Assembly (NCBI RefSeq): GCF_020026915.1
Contig: NZ_JAINUY010000001.1
Location: 620,001-684,000 of the forward strand
DNA length: 64,000 nucleotides
Source of the DNA: Flavobacterium potami
GTDB lineage: Bacteria > Bacteroidota > Bacteroidia > Flavobacteriales > Flavobacteriaceae
Direction: 5' to 3'
Positions within the stretch are counted from its first letter, which is position 1. The number at the start of each line of letters is the position of its first letter. Below, in pieces: positions 36,261-45,089 of the stretch. Under the pieces are notes generated by a model, which made no database searches, was not told the origin of the DNA, and saw nothing but the letters and a program-made list of their open reading frames with translations. The position numbers and the translations under genes were made by a program.

Positions 36261-36455
36261 CTAAGATTCGTCTTTAGTTGCTTTAACCAAACTGATTCCC
36301 GACATAAAAAAGACAATTCCTAAAATCCCGTAAATGATCAAAGATTTAATATCTCTGGTTTCTCCAGATGTGCCAGCGAAAATTACCGCAGTATAAATAA
36401 GTCCTACAATTCCGAGGATTGTTAGTAATCCTCCGAAAAATCTTTTTAGGTTCAT
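36261..36455 (-). CDS. Small two-helix membrane protein
   Basis: 64 residues. Two hydrophobic segments (FGGLLTILGIVGLIYTAVIF and IIYGILGIVFFMSGISLV) separated by the polar loop AGTSGETRDIKSL, with a polar tail KATKDES. The distribution of charges fits an inner-membrane hairpin protein. I recall similar short proteins in Flavobacteria; function unknown. Confidence 0.7.
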   Translation of the reverse strand: MNLKRFFGGLLTILGIVGLIYTAVIFAGTSGETRDIKSLIIYGILGIVFFMSGISLVKATKDES

Positions 36456-36627
36456 GATTTTTAAATTTAAAGTTCTCTAACAAATTTAAATTCAGAATCT
36501 TTAATTGCTGTTATACAATTGTTTGATGAAATTATATGATTTTAAGGGCTAAAACATGTTATTGTACTATGAGTATGTTTTGTAAGAAAATAATTTTAAT
36601 TTGAGTAGTTTCCTATACTTTAAATAC

Positions 36628-36635
36628 TATTTTTG
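36628..36635 (+). promoter_or_regulatory. -7 element TATTTTTG
   Basis: An exact TAnnTTTG 22 bp before the ATG at 36658. A TTTG lies at 36600-36603, 24 nt upstream, slightly long for a -33 box. Confidence 0.5.
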
Positions 36636-36657
36636 CTTCACTAATTTATAACCATAT

Positions 36658-37200
36658 ATGAAGAAAAAATACTTGTTTCTGTTCTTATTTTTTAATGCAT
36701 TTTATTTGATTCACGCGCAAGATGAAGCTCCAGTTTCTGTCAAGAATCAGTTTAAAATCAATATGCTTTTTCCATCTCTGGTATATGAACTTGCTCTTTC
36801 AGAAAAAAACACGCTTTATTCGGAAGCGGGTGTAGGACTAGGGTATCGTTATAATAGTTATTATGGTGAAGGAAATGTATATTTCTTTCCTTTAATAAAC
36901 GAGCAATTTCGTCATTATTACAATTTGAAAAAAAGAGCCAATAAAGGAAAAAGAACAGCATTTAATTCAGGAAACTATCTTGCGGCAAATGCACTTTATA
37001 ATTTTCGCTCGCTTTCTACAAATGATAAATACGGAAATTACTCAGAATCGTTTACCGTTGCAGCACTTTGGGGTCTGCAAAGAACTTATAAAGGAAGATT
37101 TAATTTAGAGTTTAATATTGGACCAGGAGTCAATTTTGATAAATATGATACAGAATTTGTACCTGTAGGAAACTTTACTTTAGGTTGGGTTATTAAATAA
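36658..37200 (+). CDS. Hypothetical exported, probably outer-membrane protein
   Basis: 180 residues with signal peptide MKKKYLFLFLFFNAFYLIHAQ. The mature part is rich in alternating aromatic and small residues (LYSEAGVGLGYRYNSYYGEG, GNYLAANALYNFRSL, TVAALWGLQRTYKGR, FNLEFNIGPGVNF) and ends in a strand NFTLGWVIK, as in small outer-membrane barrels. Family not recognised. Confidence 0.7.
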   Translation: MKKKYLFLFLFFNAFYLIHAQDEAPVSVKNQFKINMLFPSLVYELALSEKNTLYSEAGVGLGYRYNSYYGEGNVYFFPLINEQFRHYYNLKKRANKGKRTAFNSGNYLAANALYNFRSLSTNDKYGNYSESFTVAALWGLQRTYKGRFNLEFNIGPGVNFDKYDTEFVPVGNFTLGWVIK

Positions 37201-37215
37201 TTATTCAGCATAAAG

Positions 37216-37247
37216 TAGAAAAACCTTGAGAAATCAAGGTTTTTCTA
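37216..37247. terminator. Bidirectional terminator overlapping the response regulator stop
   Basis: 14-bp stem TAGAAAAACCTTGA / TCAAGGTTTTTCTA with a GAAA loop. The 3' arm contains the last codons and stop of the minus-strand regulator gene. Confidence 0.85.
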
Positions 37248-37923
37248 TTTTAAATTCTAAGCCAATATTTCGAACGCTTTCAATCTTGATTTTCGGATCT
37301 GAATTGAAATATTTTCTAAGTCTGCTAATGAAAACATCCATACTTCTTCCAGAGAAATAATCATCTTTTTTCCAGACAGACATTAAAATCTGGTCTCTTT
37401 TTAATAATTGATTATGATTTAAATATAAATACTCAATAAGAGAAGCTTCCATTTCTGTAAGCTGTTGAACATGGTTTTTGTTGTTGAGAGTTAAACGTTC
37501 GTTGTCAAAAACATACGAACCGATTTCAATTATATTGTTTCCGTCTAAACTTCTTTTTTGTTCAATTCTTTTTAGGATATTTTGCAATCGCAGGACCAGC
37601 TCGTCGACTTCAAAAGGTTTTGCAATATAATCGTCTGCACCTAATTTTAAGCCAATAATCTTGTCTTCTTTTAACTTTCTTGCTGTTAGAAAAATAAAAG
37701 GAGTTTCGGGATTGATTGTAATTATTTTTTCTGCTAGAGAAAACCCGTCCAGTTTGGGCATCATTACATCAAAAATACAGATATCAAAAGTTTGGTTTTT
37801 AAAATAATCTAAAGCGATTTCGCCGTTTTCTGCCCAGATTACTTCGAAATCGTGCAATTCTAAATATTGTTTTAAAATCGCAGCAAAATCAAAATCGTCT
37901 TCGGCTAAAAGTAATCTTTTCAA
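37234..37923 (-). CDS. OmpR/PhoB-type response regulator
   Basis: 229 residues. Receiver domain with acidic pocket E8/D9/D10, phospho-acceptor Asp52 (CIFDVMMPKLDGF) and Lys in YIAKPFEV; C-terminal winged helix (LTEMEASLIEYLYLNHNQLL, YFSGRSMDVFISRLRKYF). It sits 10 nt after its kinase gene. Family members bind direct repeats with about 11-bp period; three such repeats lie at 39344-39376 between the kinase gene and the divergent barrel gene, a likely target. Confidence 0.92.
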   Translation of the reverse strand: MKRLLLAEDDFDFAAILKQYLELHDFEVIWAENGEIALDYFKNQTFDICIFDVMMPKLDGFSLAEKIITINPETPFIFLTARKLKEDKIIGLKLGADDYIAKPFEVDELVLRLQNILKRIEQKRSLDGNNIIEIGSYVFDNERLTLNNKNHVQQLTEMEASLIEYLYLNHNQLLKRDQILMSVWKKDDYFSGRSMDVFISRLRKYFNSDPKIKIESVRNIGLEFKIEKP

Positions 37924-37933
37924 AATAAGGGAA

Positions 37934-39292
37934 TTAAACTTTTAATAAAATAGTAAACTGAGTTCCTTTTCCTAAATCGCTCATAACACTAACAGAACCC
38001 TGATGTGCTTTTACGATCTGATCCACATAATACAATCCTAAACCTAAACCTTTTGTGTTGTGCAGGTTTCCTTGTTCTACACGATAAAATTTCTCAAAAA
38101 GCAGCGATTGTTTATTTTTTGCAATTCCGATTCCATCATCTTCAAAACTCACAGAAAATTGATTGTCAACGATTCTTGTTTTTACTGTAATCGTATTAGA
38201 ACCGTATTTTACAGCATTTTCTAAAACATTCAAAAAAGCGGTCGTTACATGAAATCTGTCCAGAACTAAAATGGTTTTCTGAGTCTGAAAATCGGTTTTT
38301 AGATTGATTTTTGGGAAAGTAATTTTAAAATCATTTACAATTGAAAGCAGAAATTCTTCGGTTTCAATTTTTTCTTTTTTTAATTCAATTTCATTTTCGG
38401 CCAATGAATTTGCCATAACCTGATCTATCAAATTCTGAAGACGATTGTTCTGTCTCGAAATCGTATTAACAATGGAATTGAAATTTTCATCGTTTTCACG
38501 AATATTTTTCTGTTCTAAAATTTTAGTAGAAATTCCTAAAGTGGCCAAAGGTGTTTTAAGTTCGTGTGTAATATTATTGATGAAATCTGTTTTTACATCG
38601 CTCACTTTTTTTTGTTTGATTAATGCTTTAATGGCAATTACAAACAAACTAATCAAGGTTAAAATAGAAAAGAAAGACAAAGCGAGAATGAATGTCATAC
38701 GTCTCAGAATAATCATTTCCCAGTCTATAACAGAAACATACATCGAATCTTCTGTCAGTAATTTATAATCCTGATTTTCAAAAGTTCCGTTAGTGGTTCC
38801 TACATAACTTCTCACTAAAAAAGCATGATTTAAAGACAACAGATTTCCGTATAGTTTGTTTTGAATAAAAGGCTTTTGAGAAAAAATAGTATCTGCTTTC
38901 TGTCTGTTTTTATAGAGAATAAATTTATTCAACACAATTGCAAAATCAATTTTAAAATTGGGTAAATCTCTTTCGAATTTACGTTGTATTCTTTGCGTGA
39001 CAGCGTTTTGATATTCAGCATTTAAAACCCCGTTTTTAATATCTGATCTGTTTTTTTTCCCTTTAATGTAATTTTCAGAAAGACTTTTGTAAAGTGCTTC
39101 TTTTCTGGAAACTATTGCCGAATCGATGTCACTGTAATTGTTTGAAATCTTTCCAATTTCGTTTTTAATCTGCGTATGAAATTCGGCTACTTTATAATCG
39201 TAAGCCGTTTTTACCAAATAACATTGTACGGTAGTCAAAACAATAAGGGCGACAACCGAAAAAGCTATTAATAAATTGATTCTTTGTTTCAT
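37934..39292 (-). CDS. Sensor histidine kinase
   Basis: 452 residues. Membrane segments at about 7-28 and 198-222 enclose a ~170-residue periplasmic sensor of unassigned fold. The HisKA box has His243 (NITHELKTPLATLG); the ATPase domain has NVLENAVKYG (N), DDGIGI (G1), FEKFYRVEQG (F) and GLGLGLYYV (G2). Autophosphorylates and passes phosphate to the regulator encoded next. Transcribed away from the 704-residue barrel gene. Confidence 0.92.
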   Translation of the reverse strand: MKQRINLLIAFSVVALIVLTTVQCYLVKTAYDYKVAEFHTQIKNEIGKISNNYSDIDSAIVSRKEALYKSLSENYIKGKKNRSDIKNGVLNAEYQNAVTQRIQRKFERDLPNFKIDFAIVLNKFILYKNRQKADTIFSQKPFIQNKLYGNLLSLNHAFLVRSYVGTTNGTFENQDYKLLTEDSMYVSVIDWEMIILRRMTFILALSFFSILTLISLFVIAIKALIKQKKVSDVKTDFINNITHELKTPLATLGISTKILEQKNIRENDENFNSIVNTISRQNNRLQNLIDQVMANSLAENEIELKKEKIETEEFLLSIVNDFKITFPKINLKTDFQTQKTILVLDRFHVTTAFLNVLENAVKYGSNTITVKTRIVDNQFSVSFEDDGIGIAKNKQSLLFEKFYRVEQGNLHNTKGLGLGLYYVDQIVKAHQGSVSVMSDLGKGTQFTILLKV

Positions 39293-39311
39293 AACACGTT
39301 TAAATCTGTAT

Positions 39312-39319
39312 CAAAAATA
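39312..39319 (-). promoter_or_regulatory. -7 element TATTTTTG of the two-component operon
   Basis: An exact TAnnTTTG on the minus strand, 19 bp before the kinase ATG. Confidence 0.5.
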
Positions 39320-39343
39320 ATGCTTTTATGAGACAAAGTGCAG

Positions 39344-39376
39344 ATTAACGCTCCATTAACCTTCAATTAACTTTCA
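39344..39376. promoter_or_regulatory. Three 11-bp direct repeats, putative response regulator site
   Basis: ATTAACGCTCC, ATTAACCTTCA and ATTAACTTTCA follow each other without gap at 39344, 39355 and 39366. The centre is about 45 bp before the likely start point of the divergent barrel gene, whose -7 box CATTTTTG (39394-39401) is one base from consensus. Spacing and place fit an activator of OmpR/PhoB type. Confidence 0.6.
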
Positions 39377-39429
39377 GAACTACTTTTTCAGGTCATTTTT
39401 GCATCACTAATCGAAATTTATTTTAAGAA

Positions 39430-41544
39430 ATGAATGTTTACCTGCCTTTAAAACTTCTTATTGCATTATTGCTATTTTGTCTTTCTGTAATTGCCAATGC
39501 TCAAAACGAAACTCCGAAAGATTCTATTTCTAAAGAGTTGAAGGAAGTTGTTATTATGCAAAATAAAAAAACGTTTACCAATTCAAACGGAAATATAAAA
39601 GTGGATGTGGCTAATTCAGTGTACGATGCAGTTCCTGATCCTGTCGAATTGCTTTCGAAACTTCCTTTGGTTCAGGTGAGTGCTGATCGTGAAAATATTT
39701 CAATTGTAGGAAAAGGAAATCCGTTGATTTACATTGACAATCAAAAAGTTGGAATGAACGATCTGAATGCATTAGCTGTTTCAGACATTAAAACAATTGA
39801 AGTCATTCAAAATCCTTCATCCAAATATGAAGCTGAAGGGCGCGCGGTTATCTTAATTACCAGAAAATTGAGTAAAAAAGATAGTTTTAAAACTGATATT
39901 ACAGAAACGGCTTCGTTTAAAAAGAATTTCAATAATTATCTGGGTTTTAATTCGAGTTTTAAAAAAGGCAAATTGGAATGGAAAGCCAATTTTAATTACA
40001 ATCGTCGTAATCCTTGGGAAAATCATAGTATAGAATATCAGATTCCTGAAGCAAATATTGTTTCAGATTATGATGTTACGGCGGTTTCAAAAGTAAAAGA
40101 TTATATTTTTGGTGGAGGCTTATTTTATAAAATAAATGAGGAGGATTATATTTCTGTCAATATAAATGGGAAAATGCGTAATGATACTTTTGATATCAAT
40201 ACGTTTACTTTTAATCAAAATCAGAATGACATAAATAACGTTTTTACTTTTAGTGATAATTCTAGTGACAAGAATTTCATTAATTCATTTATAAATTATT
40301 CTAAGAAAATAAAAGCTATTGATACTAAATTATTTGTGGGTTTGCAAGGCTCTAACTTCAATCAGCATTTATGGAGTCTGGTGCAAAATAATTACAACAA
40401 TACCGAACTCGAATTATCACAAAATCGAGATCAAAAATTTAATGTTGATGTTTTTTCTGGTAGAATTGATTTAGAGAAAAAGTTTAAAAACGAAATGATC
40501 TGGGAGTATGGCGGATTGTATTCTGGCGCAAAATCGAAATCGAATTATGATGTTTTTGATTATGATAAAAATGACAATACAATTTTCGATTATAATTTTA
40601 AAGAAGCCAATACAGCAGCTTATTCTCAACTTTCCGGCAAAATAAAAAAAGTCGATTTTTCAGTGGGACTAAGAATTGAAAACACCAATGTAACCGGAAA
40701 ATACAGTACAGAAAACACCGCTTTAGTGGATAAAAATTACACCAATCTTTTTCCTAAAGCGCAGTTTTCTTTTTCTATAGACAGTACAAAAAACATCAAT
40801 GTCGATTATTCCAAAAGTATTTCAAGACCGAATTATTCTTCGCTAAGTATGATTGCCACTTATATCAATCCGTATTTTATTTATGGAAGTAATATTAATT
40901 TGGGACCCACTTTTATAGACGTTATTTCGACTACTTTTCAATATCATGATAAATCTTTAAAACTGACTTTGTATCAAAATAAAAATCCCATTTATCAAGA
41001 TTTTGTTTTTAATGATCAAACCAATGTGTTGACTTTTACAGAGAAAAATTTCCAAAAAGAATCAGGTTATAATATCGAATTTACGCTTCCATTTCAATAT
41101 AAAATATGGACAAATACCAATTCTCTGGTTTTTGCAACAAACAAGATTGTAGATGAATCGGCATTATTTAATTCATCGAAAACCTATCTGTACTATTATT
41201 CCAATAATACTTTTAATCTGCCAAAAGATTTCACATTCGTTTTATCATTTTGGGGAGCCACGAAACAAAAAGAAGGTGTTTTTGAACGAAATGCCAAATT
41301 GATTTTTGATATGTCGCTGGCAAAAAAGTTAGGCAAAAACTGGAATTGTACTTTAAATTACAATGATGTTTTTAAAAACACGAGATATGTAGAACGATTT
41401 ACCATTAACAGCATAGGTTCCAGAGCGAGATATTTGGTTGATGCCAATGAAATTTCGATTACACTTCGTTACTCTTTCGGAAAAATAAAAGATTCTGAAT
41501 TTAAGCAAAAAAGTGTGAATGAAAGTGAAAACAGAATCAGATAA
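39430..41544 (+). CDS. Outer-membrane beta-barrel protein (TonB-dependent receptor-like)
   Basis: 704 residues with signal peptide MNVYLPLKLLIALLLFCLSVIANA. A plug-like domain follows (DAVPDPVELLSKLPLVQVS, GNPLIYIDNQKVG, IKTIEVIQNPSSKYEAEG), then a long barrel typical of the outer-membrane barrel family 3 of Bacteroidetes (ISRPNYSSLSMIATYINPYF). The N-terminal carboxypeptidase-regulatory domain often seen in these receptors is missing; the plug starts soon after the leader. Ligand unknown. Divergent from the two-component system that probably regulates it. Confidence 0.85.
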   Translation: MNVYLPLKLLIALLLFCLSVIANAQNETPKDSISKELKEVVIMQNKKTFTNSNGNIKVDVANSVYDAVPDPVELLSKLPLVQVSADRENISIVGKGNPLIYIDNQKVGMNDLNALAVSDIKTIEVIQNPSSKYEAEGRAVILITRKLSKKDSFKTDITETASFKKNFNNYLGFNSSFKKGKLEWKANFNYNRRNPWENHSIEYQIPEANIVSDYDVTAVSKVKDYIFGGGLFYKINEEDYISVNINGKMRNDTFDINTFTFNQNQNDINNVFTFSDNSSDKNFINSFINYSKKIKAIDTKLFVGLQGSNFNQHLWSLVQNNYNNTELELSQNRDQKFNVDVFSGRIDLEKKFKNEMIWEYGGLYSGAKSKSNYDVFDYDKNDNTIFDYNFKEANTAAYSQLSGKIKKVDFSVGLRIENTNVTGKYSTENTALVDKNYTNLFPKAQFSFSIDSTKNINVDYSKSISRPNYSSLSMIATYINPYFIYGSNINLGPTFIDVISTTFQYHDKSLKLTLYQNKNPIYQDFVFNDQTNVLTFTEKNFQKESGYNIEFTLPFQYKIWTNTNSLVFATNKIVDESALFNSSKTYLYYYSNNTFNLPKDFTFVLSFWGATKQKEGVFERNAKLIFDMSLAKKLGKNWNCTLNYNDVFKNTRYVERFTINSIGSRARYLVDANEISITLRYSFGKIKDSEFKQKSVNESENRIR

Positions 41545-41547
41545 GAT

Positions 41548-41597
41548 GAAAATTCCAAATCCCAATCTCGCGCAGAAATTTGAATTTGGAATTTAAA
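41548..41597. terminator. AAATTCCAAAT word hairpin between convergent genes
   Basis: AAATTCCAAATCCC opposes TTTGGAATTTAAA. It lies between the barrel gene (plus) and rsmD (minus); imperfect but of the same word family as the terminators at 8154 and 34027. Confidence 0.5.
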
Positions 41598-41618
41598 ATA
41601 TTGAATATTAAATAACAA

Positions 41619-42224
41619 CTAACCTTCGTCGTCTTCTACTTCTTTTTTAATGCTATCATGAGGCAATTCTTCATCATCATCGGTAGAATTCAGTTCGAAG
41701 AAACTAAAGAAAGAACCGCCATAACTTTTCTGAAAAGAAAAATTACTCATATGATCCAGTTTGGTATATTTTGAATGTTCGATAATCATCATGCCATCGT
41801 CTTCCAATAATTCTTTTTCAAAAACCGTTAGAACAATTTTTTCAAAAGTGGCCTGATCTAATCCGTAAGGCGGATCGGCAAAAATGATATCATAAGTTGT
41901 TTTAGAATTTTCTAAAAATTTAAAAACATCACTTTTGGTTGCTGCGATATCAAAATCATATTCTGAGGAAACTTGTTTGATGAATTTTACACATCCGAAA
42001 TCGCCGTCAACCGAAGTGATTGGAGCGCTTCCGCGTGAAGCAAATTCATAACTAATGTTTCCTGTTCCTGAAAAAAGATCTAAAACCTTTAAACTGTCAA
42101 AACTAAAATGATTATTCAAAACATTAAATAATGCTTCTTTACTCATATCAGTAGTGGGTCTTACAGGTAGATTTTTCGGCGGAAAAATTCTGCGTCCTTT
42201 GTATTTTCCTGAAATGATTCTCAT
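41619..42224 (-). CDS. rsmD: 16S rRNA (guanine-N2)-methyltransferase RsmD
   Basis: 201 residues. RsmD signature: MRIISGKYKGRRIFPP, RPTTDMSKEALFNVL, LDLFSGTGNISYEFASRG (SAM site) and the catalytic IIFADPPYG. Methylates G966 of 16S rRNA. Its start overlaps the DUF3822 stop by 4 nt (ATGA), so the two are translationally coupled. The C-terminus carries an acidic tail (DDDEELPHDSIKKEVEDDEG). Confidence 0.93.
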   Translation of the reverse strand: MRIISGKYKGRRIFPPKNLPVRPTTDMSKEALFNVLNNHFSFDSLKVLDLFSGTGNISYEFASRGSAPITSVDGDFGCVKFIKQVSSEYDFDIAATKSDVFKFLENSKTTYDIIFADPPYGLDQATFEKIVLTVFEKELLEDDGMMIIEHSKYTKLDHMSNFSFQKSYGGSFFSFFELNSTDDDEELPHDSIKKEVEDDEG

Positions 42225-43042
42225 GATTGAAATAAGATATAATGTTTTTGATTTTGAGCTGTTGTAAAGCTATTTTTTTCCTGAAGTTTTGATACGTCCA
42301 TGAATGAAATATGGCGCACATATTTGTATGCAATCGCATAATACGGATCATTTTCTGTAATGGTTCCCAACAATTCCAATTTGAAACTTTCTGGGTTTAA
42401 ACTCAATTGTTCCGCCGTAAATAAGATGTAATAAATAAAATCTTCCGGAGTATTATATTCAAATGAATTGAACAATAAAAGTTTCTGATTCTGAACTACG
42501 ATGATTTCGAAATTATCAGGATTAAAATTCACGATCATTTTTTTATCGTCGTCATTACGCGAATTATCCAAAATCTTTTCTACCAAAATGCTATTTGCAT
42601 GTTTGTAATCAAAAGAACCCACGTTGTCTATCAGGAAATTATTGATGTTTACATAAGGAATGTAAACCGAATTCATTTGGTAATTTGAAATTTGATCGAA
42701 AGTGAAAAAATCCGTTTCAAACACTTTTGTAGTGTATTGAAGGTAACTTCCCATGTAATTCTCATCAAACAAAGCAGTTGGAACAAAAGTCGAAAGATTG
42801 TTCGTGTGAATCACCATTACTTCGTCGTAAATGTCTTTTAATTCAGGATTATTCTTAAATGCAGTGGCAAAAGAATCTTCAATTTTTACGGTCTTATTAG
42901 AAGTGTCAAATTGAATTTCTTTAAATGAAGTAATTACATTATTTAAAGTATCAAAACAGCAATAAGAAAATCCCGTCAGCGAAACCTGAATCGAAAGTTT
43001 TTTATATTTTTTTGAAGTAATGTTAGTGTTTTGTAATGACAT
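42221..43042 (-). CDS. DUF3822 family protein
   Basis: 273 residues from ATG 43042; the frame extends upstream to a TTG at 43147, but a -7 box lies between (43097-43104), so the shorter start is taken. Pattern KKLSIQVSLTGFSYCCFDTL, then an actin-like alternation (MIVNFNPDNFEIIVVQNQKLLLFNSF) matching DUF3822, a Bacteroidetes-specific family with remote ASKHA character and no known function. Coupled to rsmD by a 4-nt overlap, the usual arrangement as I recall it. Confidence 0.8.
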   Translation of the reverse strand: MSLQNTNITSKKYKKLSIQVSLTGFSYCCFDTLNNVITSFKEIQFDTSNKTVKIEDSFATAFKNNPELKDIYDEVMVIHTNNLSTFVPTALFDENYMGSYLQYTTKVFETDFFTFDQISNYQMNSVYIPYVNINNFLIDNVGSFDYKHANSILVEKILDNSRNDDDKKMIVNFNPDNFEIIVVQNQKLLLFNSFEYNTPEDFIYYILFTAEQLSLNPESFKLELLGTITENDPYYAIAYKYVRHISFMDVSKLQEKNSFTTAQNQKHYILFQS

Positions 43043-43096
43043 AGTTGATTTACAATTCGTTACCTGTTTTAAATCAAGAAAGAATTTAAGCGACCA

Positions 43097-43104
43097 CAAA
43101 CTTA
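43097..43104 (-). promoter_or_regulatory. -7 element TAAGTTTG of the DUF3822-rsmD operon
   Basis: An exact TAnnTTTG on the minus strand, 54 bp before ATG 43042. It supports the shorter DUF3822 start. Confidence 0.5.
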
Positions 43105-43200
43105 CAAATTTAAAAGGAACAATAATAATTGCAATTTCAAAAAACAATTTGAGTTAAAGTTTAAACGAAGGTTAAGAAAAAGTTTAGTTTGCTGTTTTTG

Positions 43201-43273
43201 AACCATATAAGTCATATAAGTTCATGTAAATATTAGTTTCTATGTTAAATGAACTTATATGACTTATATGGTT
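43201..43273. repeat. Perfect 25-bp inverted repeat in a divergent promoter region
   Basis: Arms 43201-43225 and 43249-43273 are exact reverse complements around a 23-nt loop; core CATATAAGTCATATAAG. A partial relative of the 5' arm (CCATATAAGTCATGGAAG) is at 52874. Flanking genes diverge, so it is not a simple terminator. Confidence 0.85.
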
Positions 43274-43291
43274 TTTAATTTATTTTTTTAA

Positions 43292-43558
43292 ATTGATTTT
43301 GGCCATTGATTTTTGATATTGCTATTTGAAATTGAATTTTGATATTGAAATTGATTTTTGCCATTGATTTTTGATATTGCTATTTGAAGTTGAATTTTGA
43401 TATTGAAATTGATTTTGGCCATTGATTTTTGATATTGCTATTTGAAATTGAATTTTGATATTGAAATTGATTTTTGCCATTGATTTTTGCCATTGATTTT
43501 TGATATTGCTATTTGAAATTGAATTTTGATATTGAAATTGATTTTTGCCATTGCCATT
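43292..43558. repeat. Hierarchical tandem array: 13-mers in 58-bp units
   Basis: The array reads as ATTGATTTTKGCC, ATTGATTTTTGAT, ATTGCTATTTGAA, ATTGAATTTTGAT (13 nt each) plus ATTGAA (6 nt), a 58-bp unit, four times (43292, 43350, 43408, 43466), with one extra 13-mer in the last unit and a partial unit ending ATTGCC. It ends 35 nt before the helicase gene. Not a CRISPR: there are no unique spacers. Confidence 0.9.
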
Positions 43559-43592
43559 AAAAAAAGCGAACTTTGTATTTCAATATCACGTT

Positions 43593-45002
43593 ATGAATTC
43601 TGCACAGTTTTACGGTACTTTACAAAAACGATTTCCATTTGCGCCAACCTACAAACAGGATATATTTTTTCAGAAAATTGCTATTTTTCTAACCGAACCT
43701 CAAAATGATACCATTTTTGTTTTGAAAGGTTACGCTGGAACGGGAAAAACTACCGTTATTTCTACGATTGTCAATAATTTAGGTGATATCAATAAAAAAT
43801 ATGTTTTATTGGCTCCAACGGGGCGTGCTGCAAAAGTGATTGCTAATTATTCTAATAATCCGGCATTTACCATTCATAAAAAAATCTATTTTCCGAAGAA
43901 ATCGTCAGGCGGGGGAGTAGCTTTTACAAAACAAGTCAACAAGCACAAAAACACGATTTTTATCGTCGACGAAGCCTCGATGATTTCGGACAGTACTTTA
44001 GACAGCGATTCGCTTCTAGATGATTTGATTAATTATGTCTATTCTGGCAATAATTGCAAAATGATTCTTTTAGGAGATACTGCTCAGCTTCCTCCAGTAA
44101 ATTTGGATATTAGTCCCGCACTAGATATTCAAACGCTTGGTGTTCATTATGATAAAGAAATTGAACATATCGAACTGGACGAAGTAATGCGTCAAGAAGA
44201 AAATTCTGGGATTTTATACAATGCTACGGAATTGCGAGAATTATTAAAAGAGAGTTTTATTACCGAATTCAGATTCAATGTAAAGAAGTTTAAAGACATT
44301 GTAAGATTGACAGATGGCTATGATATTCAGGATGCAATAAATATGGCTTACAGTAATTACAGTATTGAAGATACAGCCTTTATTGTGCGTTCTAATAAAC
44401 GTGCCAATCAGTACAATGAACAAATTCGAAGCCGTATTTTATTTAAAGAAAGTGAACTTTCGGTTGGTGATTTTTTAATGGTGGTAAAAAACAATTATTT
44501 CTGGTTGAAAGAAACCGACGAAGCCGGATTTATTGCCAACGGAGATATTATTGAAGTTTTAGAACTTTTCGGAATCAGAGAATTATACGGATTCAAGTTT
44601 GCCAAAGTGAAAATCAGAATGGTCGATTATCCGGAACAAAAACCTTTCGAAACAGTTTTGATTTTAGATACCTTGACAAGTCAATCTCCTTCTTTAACGT
44701 ACGAAGAATCAAATCGTTTGTACGAAGAAGTGATGAAAGATTATGAAGACGAACCAACCAAATACAAAAGATTTCAGAAGGTAAAAGAAAATGAATATTT
44801 TAATGGTTTACAGGTTAAGTTCTCCTACGCCATAACCTGTCATAAATCCCAAGGAGGGCAATGGAATACTGTTTTTATCGAACAACCTTATTTGCCTGAC
44901 GGAATTGACCGCGATTATATCAGATGGCTTTATACGGCAATGACACGTGCTAAAAATAAGTTATATTTGATCGGATTTAAAGACGAAAGTTTTGAGGAAT
45001 AA
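43593..45002 (+). CDS. RecD-like ATP-dependent DNA helicase (SF1)
   Basis: 469 residues from ATG 43593; a TTG at 43545 in the same frame lies in the repeat array and is rejected. Walker A GYAGTGKTT (46-54), IFIVDEASMIS (Walker B), LLGDTAQLPPV (motif III), and the C-terminal UvrD/RecD2-type motifs FSYAITCHKSQGGQW and RWLYTAMTRAKNKLYLIGF. Compared with RecD2 it lacks the long N-terminal domain. Such stand-alone DExxQ helicases are common in Bacteroidetes; a DNA-repair or recombination role is inferred. Confidence 0.88.
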   Translation: MNSAQFYGTLQKRFPFAPTYKQDIFFQKIAIFLTEPQNDTIFVLKGYAGTGKTTVISTIVNNLGDINKKYVLLAPTGRAAKVIANYSNNPAFTIHKKIYFPKKSSGGGVAFTKQVNKHKNTIFIVDEASMISDSTLDSDSLLDDLINYVYSGNNCKMILLGDTAQLPPVNLDISPALDIQTLGVHYDKEIEHIELDEVMRQEENSGILYNATELRELLKESFITEFRFNVKKFKDIVRLTDGYDIQDAINMAYSNYSIEDTAFIVRSNKRANQYNEQIRSRILFKESELSVGDFLMVVKNNYFWLKETDEAGFIANGDIIEVLELFGIRELYGFKFAKVKIRMVDYPEQKPFETVLILDTLTSQSPSLTYEESNRLYEEVMKDYEDEPTKYKRFQKVKENEYFNGLQVKFSYAITCHKSQGGQWNTVFIEQPYLPDGIDRDYIRWLYTAMTRAKNKLYLIGFKDESFEE

Positions 45003-45011
45003 ATTTTATTA

Positions 45012-45073
45012 GCCACGAATTCACGAATTAAATTAATGCGAATGTTTAAAAATAAAATTCGTGAATTCGTGGC
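45012..45073. repeat. Perfect 18-bp inverted CACGAATT repeat
   Basis: GCCACGAATTCACGAATT (45012-45029) and its exact complement at 45056-45073, just before the dioxygenase gene and just after the helicase gene. Word family shared with 28701-28777. Confidence 0.8.
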
Positions 45074-45089
45074 GGAATTTTTTTTAAAT

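Noticed and set aside
43043..43147. 35-residue N-terminal extension of the DUF3822 protein
   Set aside because: It starts at TTG upstream of a consensus -7 element; the ATG at 43042 fits the family start.
43292..43558. Possible CRISPR array
   Set aside because: The repeats are contiguous 13-mers in 58-bp units without unique spacers, and no cas gene is present.
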